From Roseivivax sp. GX 12232 (lineage in GTDB: Bacteria; Pseudomonadota; Alphaproteobacteria; Rhodobacterales; Rhodobacteraceae), in NCBI RefSeq assembly GCF_021272185.1, contig NZ_JAJSEC010000005.1, forward strand, positions 1-64,000: DNA of 64,000 nucleotides. Direction: 5' to 3'. The position numbers and the translations under genes are program-made. A model generated the notes under the pieces. The model was not told where the DNA came from and ran no database searches. It saw nothing but the letters and a program-made list of their open reading frames with translations. Positions 1-10,357 of this stretch are shown in pieces. Each line of letters starts with the position of its first letter. The first letter of the stretch is position 1.

Positions 1-42
1 CCGGACCCCACCAAACATGCCGCTAAACCCGCAAAAACCGCC

Positions 43-3000
43 TCAGAAGTCCACCACGTCCATGATCCCCGAGAGCGACTTGATCGCCCCCTTGATCTCG
101 GGCGTCACCGGGAATTGCTCCTCGAGGCCGATCTCCACCTCGCCGGGCAGCCCGTCGTGGGCGAGGCAGAGGTGCACCGGCCCGCGCCCGGCCTTGGGCA
201 GCTGCTCCGAGGCGCGGCTCAGGACCGAGGCGATCTGCGCGATGGCGCCCTGGTCCTCGATGTAGATCCGCAGCCCCGAGGTTCCGGCGTCGGCCACCGC
301 CACGTCGACCGGCGCGACCGAGCGGCCGAGCAGCTTCAGCTGGTCGCTCTCCATGGTGGCCTCGACGGTGATCACCACCTTGGCGCCGGTCTCGAGGTGT
401 TCGCGCGACTTCTCCAGCGTCTCGGAGAACAGCGTCACCTCGTAGGCGCCGGTCGGATCGGAGAGCTGACAGAAGGCGAAGCGGTTGCCGCGGGCGGACT
501 TGCGCTCCTGCCGGCCGGCGACGCTGCCGGCGAGCTTGGCGACCAGCGCGCCGCCCTCGGCCTTGCGGGTGACCTCTTCGAGGGTCAGCACCCCCTTGCG
601 CTTCAGCGCCGCGAGGTAGTCGTCGAGCGGGTGGCCCGAGAGGTAGAAGCCGATGGCCTTGAACTCCTCGGCCAGCCGTTCGGCGGGCAGCCAGTCGTTG
701 ACCGGCGCGAGCCGCGGCTCGGGCAGGTCGTCGCCCGCCTCGCCGAAGAGCGACACCTGGTTGGAGTTCTTCTGCTCGTGCACCGCCGCCGAATAGGCGA
801 CCAGCGCGTCGAGGCTGTCGAAGACCCGGCGACGGTTCTTGTCGAGCACGTCGAAGGCCCCGGCGCGGGCCATCATCTCGAGCGGGCGCTTGCCAACGCG
901 CTTGAGGTCCACCCGCCGCGCCAGGTCGTAGAGCGTGGCGAAGGGCTTGTCGCGGCCGTTCTCATCCAGGCGTGCCTCGACCACCAGGCGCATCGCCTCG
1001 AGGCCGACGTTCTTCAGCGCGCCGAGGGCGTAGATCAGCTTGCCGTCCTGCACGTCGAAGGCGGCCTGGCTGCGGTTCACGCAGGGCGGCACCCAGGGCA
1101 GTTCGAGGCCCTTCTTCACCTCCTCGAAGTAGATCGCCAGCTTGTCGGTGAGATGGATGTCGCAGTTCATCACCCCGGCCATGAACTCCACCGGGTGGTT
1201 CGCCTTGAGCCAGGCGGTCTGGTAGCTGACCACCGCATAGGCCGCCGCGTGCGACTTGTTGAAGCCGTAGTTGGCGAACTTGTCGAGCAGGTTCCAGACC
1301 TCGACCGCCTTGTCGTCGTCGACGCCGTTCTTCTTGGCGCCCTCGATGAACTTGGGCTTCTCGGCGTCCATCGCCTCCTGGATCTTCTTGCCCATGGCGC
1401 GGCGCAACAGGTCGGCGCCGCCAAGCGAATAGCCCGCCATCTCCTGGGCGATCTGCATCACCTGTTCCTGGTAGACGATGATGCCCTGGGTCTCGTCGAG
1501 GATATGGTCGATCGAGGGGTGAATGCCGGCGCGCTCGCGCTGGCCGTTCTTGACCTCGCAGTAGACCGGGATGTTCTCCATCGGGCCGGGCCGATACAGC
1601 GCCACCAGCGCCACGATGTCCTCGATGCAGGTGGGCTTCATGCGCTTCAGCGCATCCATCATGCCCGAGCTTTCCACCTGGAAGACCGCGACCGTCTTGG
1701 CGCGGGAATAGAGCCGGTAGGTCACCTCGTCGTCGAGCGGGATCTGCCCGATGTCGTTCTCGGCGCCCTCGAAGGGCTCGTAGATGGTGGCGCCGTCGGC
1801 GCCGATGTGCAGGTCGCGGCCGGACTTGTGGATCAGGTCCACCGCGTTCTGGATCACCGTCAGCGTCTTCAGGCCGAGGAAGTCGAACTTCACCAGGCCC
1901 GCCTGTTCCACCCATTTCATGTTGAACTGGGTCGCCGGCATGTCCGAGCGCGGATCCTGGTATAGCGGCACCAGGTGATCGAGCGGGCGGTCGCCGATCA
2001 CCACGCCCGCCGCGTGGGTGGAGGCGTTCCTGAGCAGCCCCTCGACCTGCTGGCCGTAGGTCAGGAGCCGGTCGACGACCTCCTCGGCGCGGGCCTCCTC
2101 GCGCAGGCGCGGCTCGTCGGTCAGCGCCTTCTCGATGGAGACGGGCTTCACCCCTTCGACCGGGATCATCTTCGACAGCCGGTCGACCTGGCCGTAGGGC
2201 ATCTGCAGGACCCGGCCCACGTCGCGCACCGCGGCCTTCGACAGGAGCGCACCGAAGGTGATGATCTGGCCCACCTTGTCGCGGCCATACTTCTCCTGGA
2301 CGTAGCGGATCACCTCCTCGCGGCGGTCCATGCAGAAGTCGATGTCGAAGTCGGGCATGGAGACCCGCTCGGGGTTGAGGAAGCGCTCGAAGAGGAGCTT
2401 GTAGCGCAGCGGGTCGAGGTCGGTGATGGTCAGCGCATAGGCCACGAGCGAGCCCGCGCCCGAGCCCCGCCCCGGCCCGACCGGAATGTCGTGGTCCTTG
2501 GCCCATTTGATGAAGTCGGCCACGATCAGGAAGTAGCCCGGGAAGCCCATGCCCTCGATGATGCCCAGCTCGAAATCGAGCCGCTCCTGGTAGGCCTCGA
2601 CGCTGTCGGCATGGGGGATCACCGCGAGGCGCTTCTGCAGGCCCTCGTTGGCTTGGCGGCGCAGTTCCTCGACCTCGTCGTCGGCGAAGCGCGGCAGGAT
2701 CGGGGCGCGCTTCTCGGCCTTGAAGGCGCAGCGCTTGGCGATTTCGACGGTGTTCTCGATCGCCTCGGGCAGATCGGCGAACAGCGTCACCATCTCCTGC
2801 GGCGACTTGAAGTAATGCTGCGGGGTCAGCCGGCGGCGCGGCTCCTGCTGGTCGACATAGGCGCCGTCGGCGATGCAGATCAGCGCGTCATGCGCCTCGT
2901 ACATCTCGGACTTGGGGAAATAGACGTCGTTGGTGGCGACCAGAGGCACGCCCATCTCGTAGGCCATCTCGACGAAGCCGCGTTCGGTCATGCGCTCGGC

Positions 3001-3555
3001 CTCGGGGGCGCCCTCCTCGCCGGGGTGGCGCTGCAGCTCGACGTAGAGCCTGTCGCCGAAGATCGCGTGCATCCGCACCAGCAGCGCCTGGGCCGCGCCG
3101 CGGCTGCCCTGCCTGAGCAACATGCCCACCGGCCCGTCCGGCCCGCCGGTCAGGCAGATCACCCCCTCGGAATGGGCCTCGAGCTCTTCCACGGTGACAT
3201 GCGCCAGCTCCCCGTCGCCCCGAAGGTAGAGACAGGAGTTGAGCTTCATCAGGTTCTCGTAGCCCACCTCGGATTGCGCCAGCAGCACCACCGGCGCGGG
3301 ATCCTTCGGACGCTCGCCGGTGCCCGGCTCGACGTAGCGCAGATCGACCTGGCAGCCGATGATCGGCTGGATGCCCGCCCCCGAGGCCGTCACCGAGAAC
3401 TCCAGCGCGGCAAACAGGTTGTTGGTGTCGGTCACGGCGACCGCGGGCATCTCCATGCCGGCGCAGAGCCCGGGCAGCTTCTTCAGCCGCACGGCCCCTT
3501 CGAGCAGGGAATATTCGGTGTGAACGCGGAGGTGGATGAATCGGGGATCGGCCAT
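43..3555 (-). CDS. dnaE: DNA polymerase III subunit alpha
   Basis: Catalytic subunit of the replicative DNA polymerase, 1170 aa, about the usual length for DnaE1. The N-terminal PHP domain begins within the first 15 residues (FIHLRVHTEYSLLEGA). The polymerase core carries GPGRGSGAGS and PDFDIDFCMDRR; the aspartates of DFDID correspond to the catalytic metal-binding pair of E. coli DnaE. Helix-hairpin-helix and OB-fold regions follow towards the C-terminus, ending in MDVVDF. I chose the ATG at 3555 because GGGGG lies just upstream; an in-frame GTG at 3564 would add three residues. It is divergent from the small membrane protein at 3681. Long open frames on the opposite strand are GC-rich shadows. 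Confidence 0.97.
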   Translation of the reverse strand: MADPRFIHLRVHTEYSLLEGAVRLKKLPGLCAGMEMPAVAVTDTNNLFAALEFSVTASGAGIQPIIGCQVDLRYVEPGTGERPKDPAPVVLLAQSEVGYENLMKLNSCLYLRGDGELAHVTVEELEAHSEGVICLTGGPDGPVGMLLRQGSRGAAQALLVRMHAIFGDRLYVELQRHPGEEGAPEAERMTERGFVEMAYEMGVPLVATNDVYFPKSEMYEAHDALICIADGAYVDQQEPRRRLTPQHYFKSPQEMVTLFADLPEAIENTVEIAKRCAFKAEKRAPILPRFADDEVEELRRQANEGLQKRLAVIPHADSVEAYQERLDFELGIIEGMGFPGYFLIVADFIKWAKDHDIPVGPGRGSGAGSLVAYALTITDLDPLRYKLLFERFLNPERVSMPDFDIDFCMDRREEVIRYVQEKYGRDKVGQIITFGALLSKAAVRDVGRVLQMPYGQVDRLSKMIPVEGVKPVSIEKALTDEPRLREEARAEEVVDRLLTYGQQVEGLLRNASTHAAGVVIGDRPLDHLVPLYQDPRSDMPATQFNMKWVEQAGLVKFDFLGLKTLTVIQNAVDLIHKSGRDLHIGADGATIYEPFEGAENDIGQIPLDDEVTYRLYSRAKTVAVFQVESSGMMDALKRMKPTCIEDIVALVALYRPGPMENIPVYCEVKNGQRERAGIHPSIDHILDETQGIIVYQEQVMQIAQEMAGYSLGGADLLRRAMGKKIQEAMDAEKPKFIEGAKKNGVDDDKAVEVWNLLDKFANYGFNKSHAAAYAVVSYQTAWLKANHPVEFMAGVMNCDIHLTDKLAIYFEEVKKGLELPWVPPCVNRSQAAFDVQDGKLIYALGALKNVGLEAMRLVVEARLDENGRDKPFATLYDLARRVDLKRVGKRPLEMMARAGAFDVLDKNRRRVFDSLDALVAYSAAVHEQKNSNQVSLFGEAGDDLPEPRLAPVNDWLPAERLAEEFKAIGFYLSGHPLDDYLAALKRKGVLTLEEVTRKAEGGALVAKLAGSVAGRQERKSARGNRFAFCQLSDPTGAYEVTLFSETLEKSREHLETGAKVVITVEATMESDQLKLLGRSVAPVDVAVADAGTSGLRIYIEDQGAIAQIASVLSRASEQLPKAGRGPVHLCLAHDGLPGEVEIGLEEQFPVTPEIKGAIKSLSGIMDVVDF

Positions 3556-3680
3556 GTCCCCCACACTATGTTGCGTGGGCCCGGCCCGAAAGCCACGAAA
3601 GAGGACAATCCGCCCAAGGCGGATCCCAAGCGCCCCTTGCCGCGTTATCCGACCGCAACTGGAAGGAAAGGTGGCCTGCC

Positions 3681-3854
3681 ATGTCCCGTCTGATCGGTCT
3701 TGTCGTCCTGGTCGCGATCGTCATCGCGGTGCTTCTCTATTTCGGCTTCATCGAGCTCAGCCCCGAGGGCGAAGCCGCGCTCGAGGAGACCCAGGACAAC
3801 GTCGGCACCGCGATCGAGAACACCGGCGAGGCGCTGCAGAACAGCGGCAACTGA
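3681..3854 (+). CDS. 57-aa single-pass membrane peptide
   Basis: A small gene coding for 57 aa. Residues 3-23 form one hydrophobic helix (LIGLVVLVAIVIAVLLYFGF). It is followed by an acidic, Gln/Asn-rich tail (EETQDNVGTAIENTGEALQ) that looks like an amphipathic helix. AAGGAAAGG lies about 10 bases upstream of the ATG, a plausible ribosome binding site. It sits between divergent dnaE and downstream xdhA, separated from xdhA by about 180 bases, so it may be its own unit. No family is recognised. The helix-plus-acidic-tail layout suggests a small inner-membrane protein, but its function is unknown. Confidence 0.6.
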   Translation: MSRLIGLVVLVAIVIAVLLYFGFIELSPEGEAALEETQDNVGTAIENTGEALQNSGN

Positions 3855-4033
3855 GCGCCGCAGCTTCGGGCGGCAGGCCCCCGCGTCTCGGCGCGGGGCA
3901 CGATTTTTCTTGCCAAGACCTCGCCCGCGCCCCTAGCCTCCGGGGTCGAAGACACGACCCGGCCCGCCGCCTTCTACGCCGCATCGAGGGCGCGCATTCC
4001 ACGGGCGCGAAGTAACGCGGCGCGAGTTTCACC

Positions 4034-5425
4034 ATGAATATCCGCTTTCTTCTGAATGGAGAGAGTGTCGAGCTGAGGGACGTGGACCCGACGGTCACGC
4101 TGCTCGACTGGCTGCGCGAAGAGCGCGGCCTCACCGGCACGAAAGAGGGATGCAACGAAGGCGACTGCGGCGCCTGCACGGTGATGGTCACCGACGACCG
4201 CTCCGGCGCGCGGGCGCTGAACGCCTGCATTCTCTTCCTGCCCCAGCTCAACGGCCGCGCGGTGCGCACCGTCGAGGGCATCTCCGGCCCCGATGGCGCG
4301 CTGCACCCGGTGCAGCAGGCGATGATCGACCACCACGGCTCGCAGTGCGGATTCTGCACGCCGGGCTTCGTGGTCTCCATGGCGGTGGCCCATGCCAAGG
4401 GCGCCAGCGATTACGACGACGCACTGGCGGGCAACCTCTGCCGCTGCACCGGCTACGCGCCGATCGTGCGCGCCGCCGAGGCCGCGGCCAGCGCCCCGGT
4501 GCCCGACTGGATGACCGAGGCGCTGCCCGCCCCGGGCGGCGCGGGCGTCGAGCCCGGCGCCGAGAGCGGTCGCGTCTTCGCGCCGGAGACCGCCGACGAG
4601 CTGGCCGCCACCTATGCCCGCCACCCCGAGGCGACGCTGATCGCCGGGGCAACCGACGTGGGCCTCTGGGTGACCAAGGACCTGCGCGAGCTTGAAGAGG
4701 TGATCTTCCTCAACCGCTGCGCCGACCTCGCCGAGATCGAGGAGAGCGACAGCCACTTCCGCATCGGCGCGGGCGTCAGCATGGACCGCGTGATGCAGGC
4801 CGTGGCGCCGAGCCTGCCCTCCTACGCCGAGATGATCCGCCGCTACGGCTCGGCGCAGGTGCGCGCCGCGGCGACCATCGGCGGCAATATCGCCAATGGC
4901 TCGCCCATCGGGGACAACCCGCCGGCGCTGATCGCGCTTGGCGCCACGCTGCACCTGCGCGCCGGCGACAACCGCCGCGAGATGCCGCTCGAGGAGTTCT
5001 TCCTCGACTACGGCAAGCAGGACCGCGCCCGCGGCGAATTCGTGGAGGCGGTGAGCTTCCCGAAGACGGCGCCGGACTTCCGGGTCTACAAGCTCTCGAA
5101 GCGCTTCGACCAGGACATCTCGGCGGTCTGCGGCGCCTTCGACGTGACCGTGTCCGAGGGCAGCGTCAGCGCCGCCCGCGTGGCCTTCGGCGGCATGGCC
5201 GGCGTGCCGAAGCGCGCCGCCGCGGTCGAGGAGGCGCTCATCGGTGCGGAATGGAGCGAGGCGGGCATCGCCCCCGCGCTCGAAGCCTTCGAGACGGATT
5301 TCACCCCGATGAGCGACATGCGCGCCTCGGCCGACTACCGGCTCGAGGCCGCGCGCAACATGCTGCGCCGCTACCTGGCCGAGACCAAGGGCCAGCCGGT
5401 GTCGGTGCTGGAGGTGACGGCATGA
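4034..5425 (+). CDS. xdhA: xanthine dehydrogenase small subunit (2Fe-2S/FAD)
   Basis: Electron-transfer subunit of xanthine dehydrogenase, which oxidises hypoxanthine and xanthine to urate; 463 aa. The plant-type [2Fe-2S] domain has Cys40, Cys45 and Cys48 ([14 protein letters not shown]). The second cluster domain has QCGFC and CRCTGYAP. From about residue 185 comes the FAD-binding domain ([26 protein letters not shown]), then the CO-dehydrogenase flavoprotein C-terminal domain. The stop overlaps the xdhB start (ATGA), implying translational coupling. It is first in an xdhABC cluster that runs on into a BMP-type transporter, consistent with purine salvage or catabolism. Confidence 0.96.
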   Translation: MNIRFLLNGESVELRDVDPTVTLLDWLREERGLTGTKEGCNEGDCGACTVMVTDDRSGARALNACILFLPQLNGRAVRTVEGISGPDGALHPVQQAMIDHHGSQCGFCTPGFVVSMAVAHAKGASDYDDALAGNLCRCTGYAPIVRAAEAAASAPVPDWMTEALPAPGGAGVEPGAESGRVFAPETADELAATYARHPEATLIAGATDVGLWVTKDLRELEEVIFLNRCADLAEIEESDSHFRIGAGVSMDRVMQAVAPSLPSYAEMIRRYGSAQVRAAATIGGNIANGSPIGDNPPALIALGATLHLRAGDNRREMPLEEFFLDYGKQDRARGEFVEAVSFPKTAPDFRVYKLSKRFDQDISAVCGAFDVTVSEGSVSAARVAFGGMAGVPKRAAAVEEALIGAEWSEAGIAPALEAFETDFTPMSDMRASADYRLEAARNMLRRYLAETKGQPVSVLEVTA

Positions 5426-7851
5426 GCGTTGCAAAACCCCTGCCCCATGACGCCGCGGCCCTGCATGTGACCGGCGCCGCGCGCTACATCGACGACATCC
5501 CCCTGCCCGCGAACACGCTGCATTTGGCCTTCGGGCTGGCGCCCATCGCCCGCGGGCGGATCACCGCGCTTGACCTCGGGCCGGTGCGGCAAAGCCCGGG
5601 CGTCGCGCTGGTCCTCGAGGCCTCCGACCTCGACCGGCCCGCCGATTGCTCGCCCTCGGCGCATGACGAGCCGCTCCTCTCGGGCCATTCGCTGCGCTAC
5701 TTCGGCCAGCCGGTCTTCGTGGTGGCCGCCGACAGCCATCTGAACGCCCGCAAGGCGGCGCGCCGCGCGGTCTTCAAGACCGAGAAGCGCGACGCGATCT
5801 TCACCGTCGACGAGGCGCTGGAGGGTGACAGCCGCTTCGAGGAAGGCCCAAGGGTCTGGGAAAAGGGCGACGCCGGCGAGGCCATCGACGCCGCCCCGCA
5901 TCAGGTCTCGGGCGAGATCGAGATCGGCGGGCAGGAGCATTTCTACCTCGAGGGCCAGGCCGCCCTGGCGCTGCCGCAGGAAGGTGGCGACATGGTGGTG
6001 CATGCCTCGACCCAGCATCCCACCGAGATCCAGCACAAGGTGGCCGACGCGCTTGGCCTGCCGATGCATGCGGTCCGCATCGAGACCCGCCGCATGGGCG
6101 GCGGCTTCGGCGGCAAGGAAAGCCAGGGCAACGCGCTGGCCGTCGCCTGCGCCGTCGTGGCGGCCAAGACCGGCCGCCCGGTGAAGATGCGCTACGACCG
6201 CGACGACGACATGACGATCACCGGCAAGCGCCACGACCTGCGCATCGAATACCGTGCGGGCTATGACGCCGAGGGGCGGCTCGCGGGCGTGGAATTCACC
6301 CACCTGGTGCGCTGCGGCTGGGCGCAGGACCTGTCGCTGCCGGTCGCCGACCGGGCGATGCTGCATGCCGACAACGCCTATTTCCTGCCCACCGCGCGGA
6401 TCGACAGCCACCGGCTGAAGACCAACACCCAGTCCGCCACCGCCTTCCGCGGCTTCGGCGGGCCGCAGGGCATGATGGGCATCGAGCGGGTGATGGACCA
6501 GATCGCGCATGAGCTGGGGCTCGACCCGCTCGAGGTGCGGCGGCGGAATTACTACGCCGAGAAGCCGGAGGGCGCGGTGCCGCCCGGGCCCGCCGAAGCC
6601 CAAGCCGCGAAGACCGCAGGTGAGGCCGCGCCCCGGCCCGCCGACACGCAGGCCGATCTCGCCTCGCGCGGGGCGGTCGGCAATGCCGCGCCCGGCCCCG
6701 CGCCCGCGCCGACGCCCGGGGCGCAGACCACGCCCTACGGCATGGCGGTCGAGGATTTCGTCCTGGGCGCCATGACCCGGCGGCTCGAGGAGAGCGCCAA
6801 CTACGCCGCGCGCCGCGAGGCCATCGCCGCCTGGAACGCCGAGAGCCCGCATCTCAAGCGCGGCATCGCGCTGACCCCGGTGAAATTCGGCATCTCCTTC
6901 ACGCTGACGCATCTCAACCAGGCGGGCGCCCTGGTGCATGTCTACCAGGACGGCAGCCTGGCCTTGAACCACGGCGGCACCGAAATGGGCCAGGGGCTCT
7001 TCCAGAAGGTCGCACAGGTCACCGCCGAGACCTTCGGGCTCGACGCCCGGGCGGTGAAGATCACCGCAACGGATACCTCCAAGGTGCCGAACACCTCGGC
7101 CACGGCGGCCTCCTCGGGCTCGGACCTGAACGGCATGGCGGCGCGGGCCGCCGCCGAGACCATCCGCGACCGCATGGCGGCCTTCCTGGCCGAGCGCAAC
7201 CAGGCCGAACCGGGCGACGTGCGCTTCGAAGGCGGCCAGGTCACGGTCGGCGGCGAGACGCTGGACTTCGCCGAGGCCGCGAAGCTCTGTTACGAGGGGC
7301 GGGTAAGCCTCTCTTCGACCGGCTACTACAAGACGCCGGGCCTTGCCTGGGACCGGATCAAGGGCCAGGGCAAGCCGTTCTTCTACTTCGCCCATGGCGC
7401 GGCCTGCTCCGAGGTGGTGATCGATACGCTGACCGGCGAGCACCGGATCCTGCGCACGGACATCCTGCACGACTGCGGACGCTCGCTGAACCCGGCCATC
7501 GACATGGGCCAGATCGAGGGCGGCTTCGTCCAGGGCGCGGGCTGGCTGACCACCGAGGAGCTGGTCTGGGACGAAGAGGGCCGGCTGCGCACCCATGCGC
7601 CCTCGACCTACAAGATCCCCGCCTGTTCCGACCGCCCCGACGTCTTCAACGTGGCACTCTGGGACGAGGAGAACCCCGCCCAGACCATCTACCGCTCCAA
7701 GGCGGTGGGCGAGCCGCCCTTCATGCTGGGCATGTCGGTCTTCTTCGCGCTCTCCGACGCGGTGGCGGCGGCCGGGCCGAACTATCCCGCGCTCGACGCG
7801 CCCGCGACGCCCGAGCGGGTGCTCGCGGCGGTGCGGAGGGCCCGGGGGTGA
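5422..7851 (+). CDS. xdhB: xanthine dehydrogenase molybdopterin-binding subunit
   Basis: Molybdenum-cofactor catalytic subunit, 809 aa from the ATG at 5422, which overlaps the xdhA stop. The aldehyde oxidase/xanthine dehydrogenase a/b hammerhead domain begins near residue 15 ([11 protein letters not shown]). Cofactor loops include GGGFGGKES (about residue 228), FRGFGGPQG (about 345) and MGQGLFQKV (about 522). The GEPPFM motif near residue 763 carries the expected catalytic glutamate. Unusually, residues about 381-437 are an Ala/Pro/Gly-rich low-complexity stretch inserted before TPYG, where homologues normally have a short linker. All catalytic motifs remain intact. The gene overlaps the GTG start of xdhC by 4 bases. 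Confidence 0.95.
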   Translation: MSVAKPLPHDAAALHVTGAARYIDDIPLPANTLHLAFGLAPIARGRITALDLGPVRQSPGVALVLEASDLDRPADCSPSAHDEPLLSGHSLRYFGQPVFVVAADSHLNARKAARRAVFKTEKRDAIFTVDEALEGDSRFEEGPRVWEKGDAGEAIDAAPHQVSGEIEIGGQEHFYLEGQAALALPQEGGDMVVHASTQHPTEIQHKVADALGLPMHAVRIETRRMGGGFGGKESQGNALAVACAVVAAKTGRPVKMRYDRDDDMTITGKRHDLRIEYRAGYDAEGRLAGVEFTHLVRCGWAQDLSLPVADRAMLHADNAYFLPTARIDSHRLKTNTQSATAFRGFGGPQGMMGIERVMDQIAHELGLDPLEVRRRNYYAEKPEGAVPPGPAEAQAAKTAGEAAPRPADTQADLASRGAVGNAAPGPAPAPTPGAQTTPYGMAVEDFVLGAMTRRLEESANYAARREAIAAWNAESPHLKRGIALTPVKFGISFTLTHLNQAGALVHVYQDGSLALNHGGTEMGQGLFQKVAQVTAETFGLDARAVKITATDTSKVPNTSATAASSGSDLNGMAARAAAETIRDRMAAFLAERNQAEPGDVRFEGGQVTVGGETLDFAEAAKLCYEGRVSLSSTGYYKTPGLAWDRIKGQGKPFFYFAHGAACSEVVIDTLTGEHRILRTDILHDCGRSLNPAIDMGQIEGGFVQGAGWLTTEELVWDEEGRLRTHAPSTYKIPACSDRPDVFNVALWDEENPAQTIYRSKAVGEPPFMLGMSVFFALSDAVAAAGPNYPALDAPATPERVLAAVRRARG

Positions 7852-8792
7852 GCTTCGCGCGCGCCGATCTTGCCCGCCTGGTGGCCGAGAAGGGGCGCAT
7901 CGCCCGGGTCGTGGTGGCCGAGACCGCCGGATCGGCCCCGCGCGAGGCCGGCGCCGCCATGCTGGTCTGGCCCGAGGGCCAGGCGGGCACCATCGGCGGC
8001 GGCACGCTCGAATACGAGGCCGCCCGCGCCGCCCGCGCGGGCCGCTCCGGGCTCAGCCGTCACGCGCTCGGCCCCGACATGGGCCAGTGCTGCGGCGGGC
8101 GGGTCACGCTTCTGACCGAACATTTCGACGCCGAGAACCTCGCCGAAGTGCCCGAAGAGGGCCTGTTCGCCCGCGGTGCCGAGCCCATGCCGCTTGCCGT
8201 CCGGCGCGCGCTCTCCGAGATCCGCGCCGGGCGCGCCGCGCCAACGCCCCGGCTGGTCGAGGGCTGGATGCTCGAGCCCGTGACCGAGGCCCGCCGCCCG
8301 CTCTGGATCTGGGGCGCGGGCCATGTCGGGCGGGCGCTGGTCTCTGTCCTGGCGCCCCTGCCCGAGTTCGCGATCTTCTGGGCCGACACCGGGCCCGAAC
8401 GTTTTCCCGACGACATCCCCCCGGGCGTGACACCCCTGCCCGCCGCCGATCTGCCGCGGCTTGCAGCCAATGCCCCGCGCGAGGCCGCGCATCTGATCCT
8501 GACCTACAGCCACGAGATCGACCTGGCGCTCTGCCACGCGCTTCTGCAGCGCGGCTTCGACAGCGCCGGGCTGATCGGCTCGGCCACCAAGAAGGCGCGC
8601 TTCCGCAAGCGGCTCTCCGGTCTGGGCCACGGCGACGGTGAAATCGCGCGCATCCGCTGCCCGATCGGGCAGAAATCCTTGGGCAAGCACCCTCAGGCCA
8701 TTGCGCTCGGCGTCGCCGCGGAGCTACTTCACACTGAAAAGACAGGGAAACATGTCGATTGGGACAGCCACTTCTCAGCCTCCGGGGCCTGA
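7848..8792 (+). CDS. xdhC: xanthine dehydrogenase accessory protein XdhC
   Basis: Chaperone that binds the molybdenum cofactor, helps insert its sulfurated form into XdhB and is not part of the final enzyme; 314 aa. The N-terminal XdhC/CoxI domain has ETAGSAPREAGAAMLV and GTIGGGTLE, followed by GQCCGGRV, a Cys pair typical of the family. The C-terminal Rossmann-like domain has IWGAGHVGRAL (about residue 155) and GLIGSATKKARF. The start is the GTG overlapping the xdhB stop. The 3' end overlaps the next gene, the ABC ATPase, by 34 bases if that gene starts at its TTG. This links purine oxidation to the adjacent importer. Confidence 0.94.
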   Translation: MSFARADLARLVAEKGRIARVVVAETAGSAPREAGAAMLVWPEGQAGTIGGGTLEYEAARAARAGRSGLSRHALGPDMGQCCGGRVTLLTEHFDAENLAEVPEEGLFARGAEPMPLAVRRALSEIRAGRAAPTPRLVEGWMLEPVTEARRPLWIWGAGHVGRALVSVLAPLPEFAIFWADTGPERFPDDIPPGVTPLPAADLPRLAANAPREAAHLILTYSHEIDLALCHALLQRGFDSAGLIGSATKKARFRKRLSGLGHGDGEIARIRCPIGQKSLGKHPQAIALGVAAELLHTEKTGKHVDWDSHFSASGA

Positions 8793-10282
8793 CCAAGGCC
8801 TATCCCGGCGTCGTCGCCAATGACGACGTCTCCTTCGAGATCGGCCGTGGCGAGATTCACGCGCTGCTCGGCGAAAACGGCGCCGGCAAATCGACCCTGG
8901 TGAAGATGATCTACGGGCTGGTGAAGCCCGACGCCGGGCAGATGGAGATGGCCGGCAGCGCCTTCGCCCCCTCCGAGCCCGCCGAGGCGCGCCGCGCCGG
9001 CGTCGCCATGGTCTTCCAGCACTTCTCGCTTTTCGACGCGCTCTCGGTGGCCGAGAACGTCGCGCTCGGCATGGAGACCCCGGCCAAGACCCGCGACCTG
9101 GCCCGGCAGATTCGCGAGGTCTCGGAGGCCTACGGGCTGCCGCTCGATCCCTATCGCACCGTCGGCACGCTGTCGGCGGGCGAGCGCCAGCGGGTCGAGA
9201 TCATCCGCTGCCTCCTGCAGGACCCGCGCCTCCTGATCATGGACGAGCCCACGAGCGTCCTGACCCCGCAGGAGGTCGAGATCCTCTTCGAGACCCTGCG
9301 CAAGCTGCGCTCCGAAGGGACCTCGATCCTCTACATCAGCCACAAGCTCGAGGAAATCCGCGCGCTCTGCGACACCGCGACGATCCTGCGGCTCGGCCAG
9401 AAGGTCGCCACCTGCACGCCGGCCGAGACCACCGCGCGGGAGCTGGCCGAGATGATGGTCGGCTCGAGCTTCGCCACGCCCGCCGCCAAGACCACCACGC
9501 CCGGCGAGGTGCTGCTCGAGACCCGGCAGCTCAGCCTGCCCGCCCCCGACGCCTTCGCCACGCCGCTGCGCGCGGTCTCGCTGTCGCTGCGCGCGGGCGA
9601 GGTGCTGGGCATCGGCGGGGTCGCGGGCAACGGCCAGGACGAGCTGCTGGCCGCGCTCTCGGGCGAACGGCTGGCGCCGCGCGGCACGATCTTCTTCAAG
9701 GGCGGCGACGTCAGCCGCATGGGCCCGGTGGTGCGCCGCGACGCGGGCCTGCTGTCGGGCCCCGAAGAGCGGCTCGGCCATGCCGCCGCGCCGAACATGA
9801 GCCTTGTCGAGAACGGCGTCCTGACCGCCGCCCGCCGCGAGGGGCTGGTGCGCAACGGCTTCATCGACTGGAGCGGCGCCGCGCGCTTTTCCGAACGGGT
9901 GATCGAACGTTTCGACGTGCGCACCCCCTCGGCGCAGACCGCCGCCCGGGCGCTTTCGGGCGGCAACCTGCAGAAATACGTGATCGGCCGCGAGATCCTG
10001 CAAAACCCCGAGGTTCTCGTGGTCAACCAGCCGACCTGGGGCGTCGATGCCGCCGCCGCCGCCGCGATCCGCCAGGCGCTGCTCGACCTCGCCGCCCAGG
10101 GCGCGGGCATCCTGGTGATCAGCCAGGACCTCGACGAGCTTCTGGAAATCTCCGACCGCTTCGCCGCGCTGAACGAGGGCCGGCTGAGCGAGGCCCGCCC
10201 GGTCGCCGAGCTGACCATCGAAAAGATCGGCCTGATGATGGGCGGCGCCCATGACATGGAGGTGGCCGATGCGCAGCCCTGA
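8759..10282 (+). CDS. ABC transporter ATPase, purine/nucleoside type (system 1)
   Basis: Duplicated ATP-binding protein of the RbsA/YufO type, 507 aa. It energises uptake by the two permeases and BMP-family binding protein that follow. First cassette: Walker A GENGAGKST, signature LSAGERQRVEI, Walker B LLIMDEPTS. Second cassette: a degenerate Walker A (GVAGNGQDE) and signature LSGGNLQKYVIGRE, the usual asymmetry in this family. The first in-frame start is a TTG at 8759 inside the xdhC 3' end. An ATG at 8752 lies one frame off, so the true start, or a one-base indel there, should be checked. Position after xdhABC suggests a purine or nucleoside substrate. Confidence 0.9.
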   Translation: MGQPLLSLRGLTKAYPGVVANDDVSFEIGRGEIHALLGENGAGKSTLVKMIYGLVKPDAGQMEMAGSAFAPSEPAEARRAGVAMVFQHFSLFDALSVAENVALGMETPAKTRDLARQIREVSEAYGLPLDPYRTVGTLSAGERQRVEIIRCLLQDPRLLIMDEPTSVLTPQEVEILFETLRKLRSEGTSILYISHKLEEIRALCDTATILRLGQKVATCTPAETTARELAEMMVGSSFATPAAKTTTPGEVLLETRQLSLPAPDAFATPLRAVSLSLRAGEVLGIGGVAGNGQDELLAALSGERLAPRGTIFFKGGDVSRMGPVVRRDAGLLSGPEERLGHAAAPNMSLVENGVLTAARREGLVRNGFIDWSGAARFSERVIERFDVRTPSAQTAARALSGGNLQKYVIGREILQNPEVLVVNQPTWGVDAAAAAAIRQALLDLAAQGAGILVISQDLDELLEISDRFAALNEGRLSEARPVAELTIEKIGLMMGGAHDMEVADAQP

Positions 10283-10357
10283 GTCCCTGCCCCCGCACCG
10301 GGCCGCCCCGCGCGCCCCCCGGCCCGCCCTGACCCAAGCCGCCACGGAGGCCCGCGC

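Noticed and set aside
115-3693. Long open frames opposite dnaE
   Set aside because: Products are His/Arg/Gly/Leu-rich with no motifs; they mirror the strong GC bias of the real gene.
8638-8823. 61-codon open frame over the xdhC-ATPase junction
   Set aside because: Overlaps two real genes; only of interest as possible evidence of an indel.
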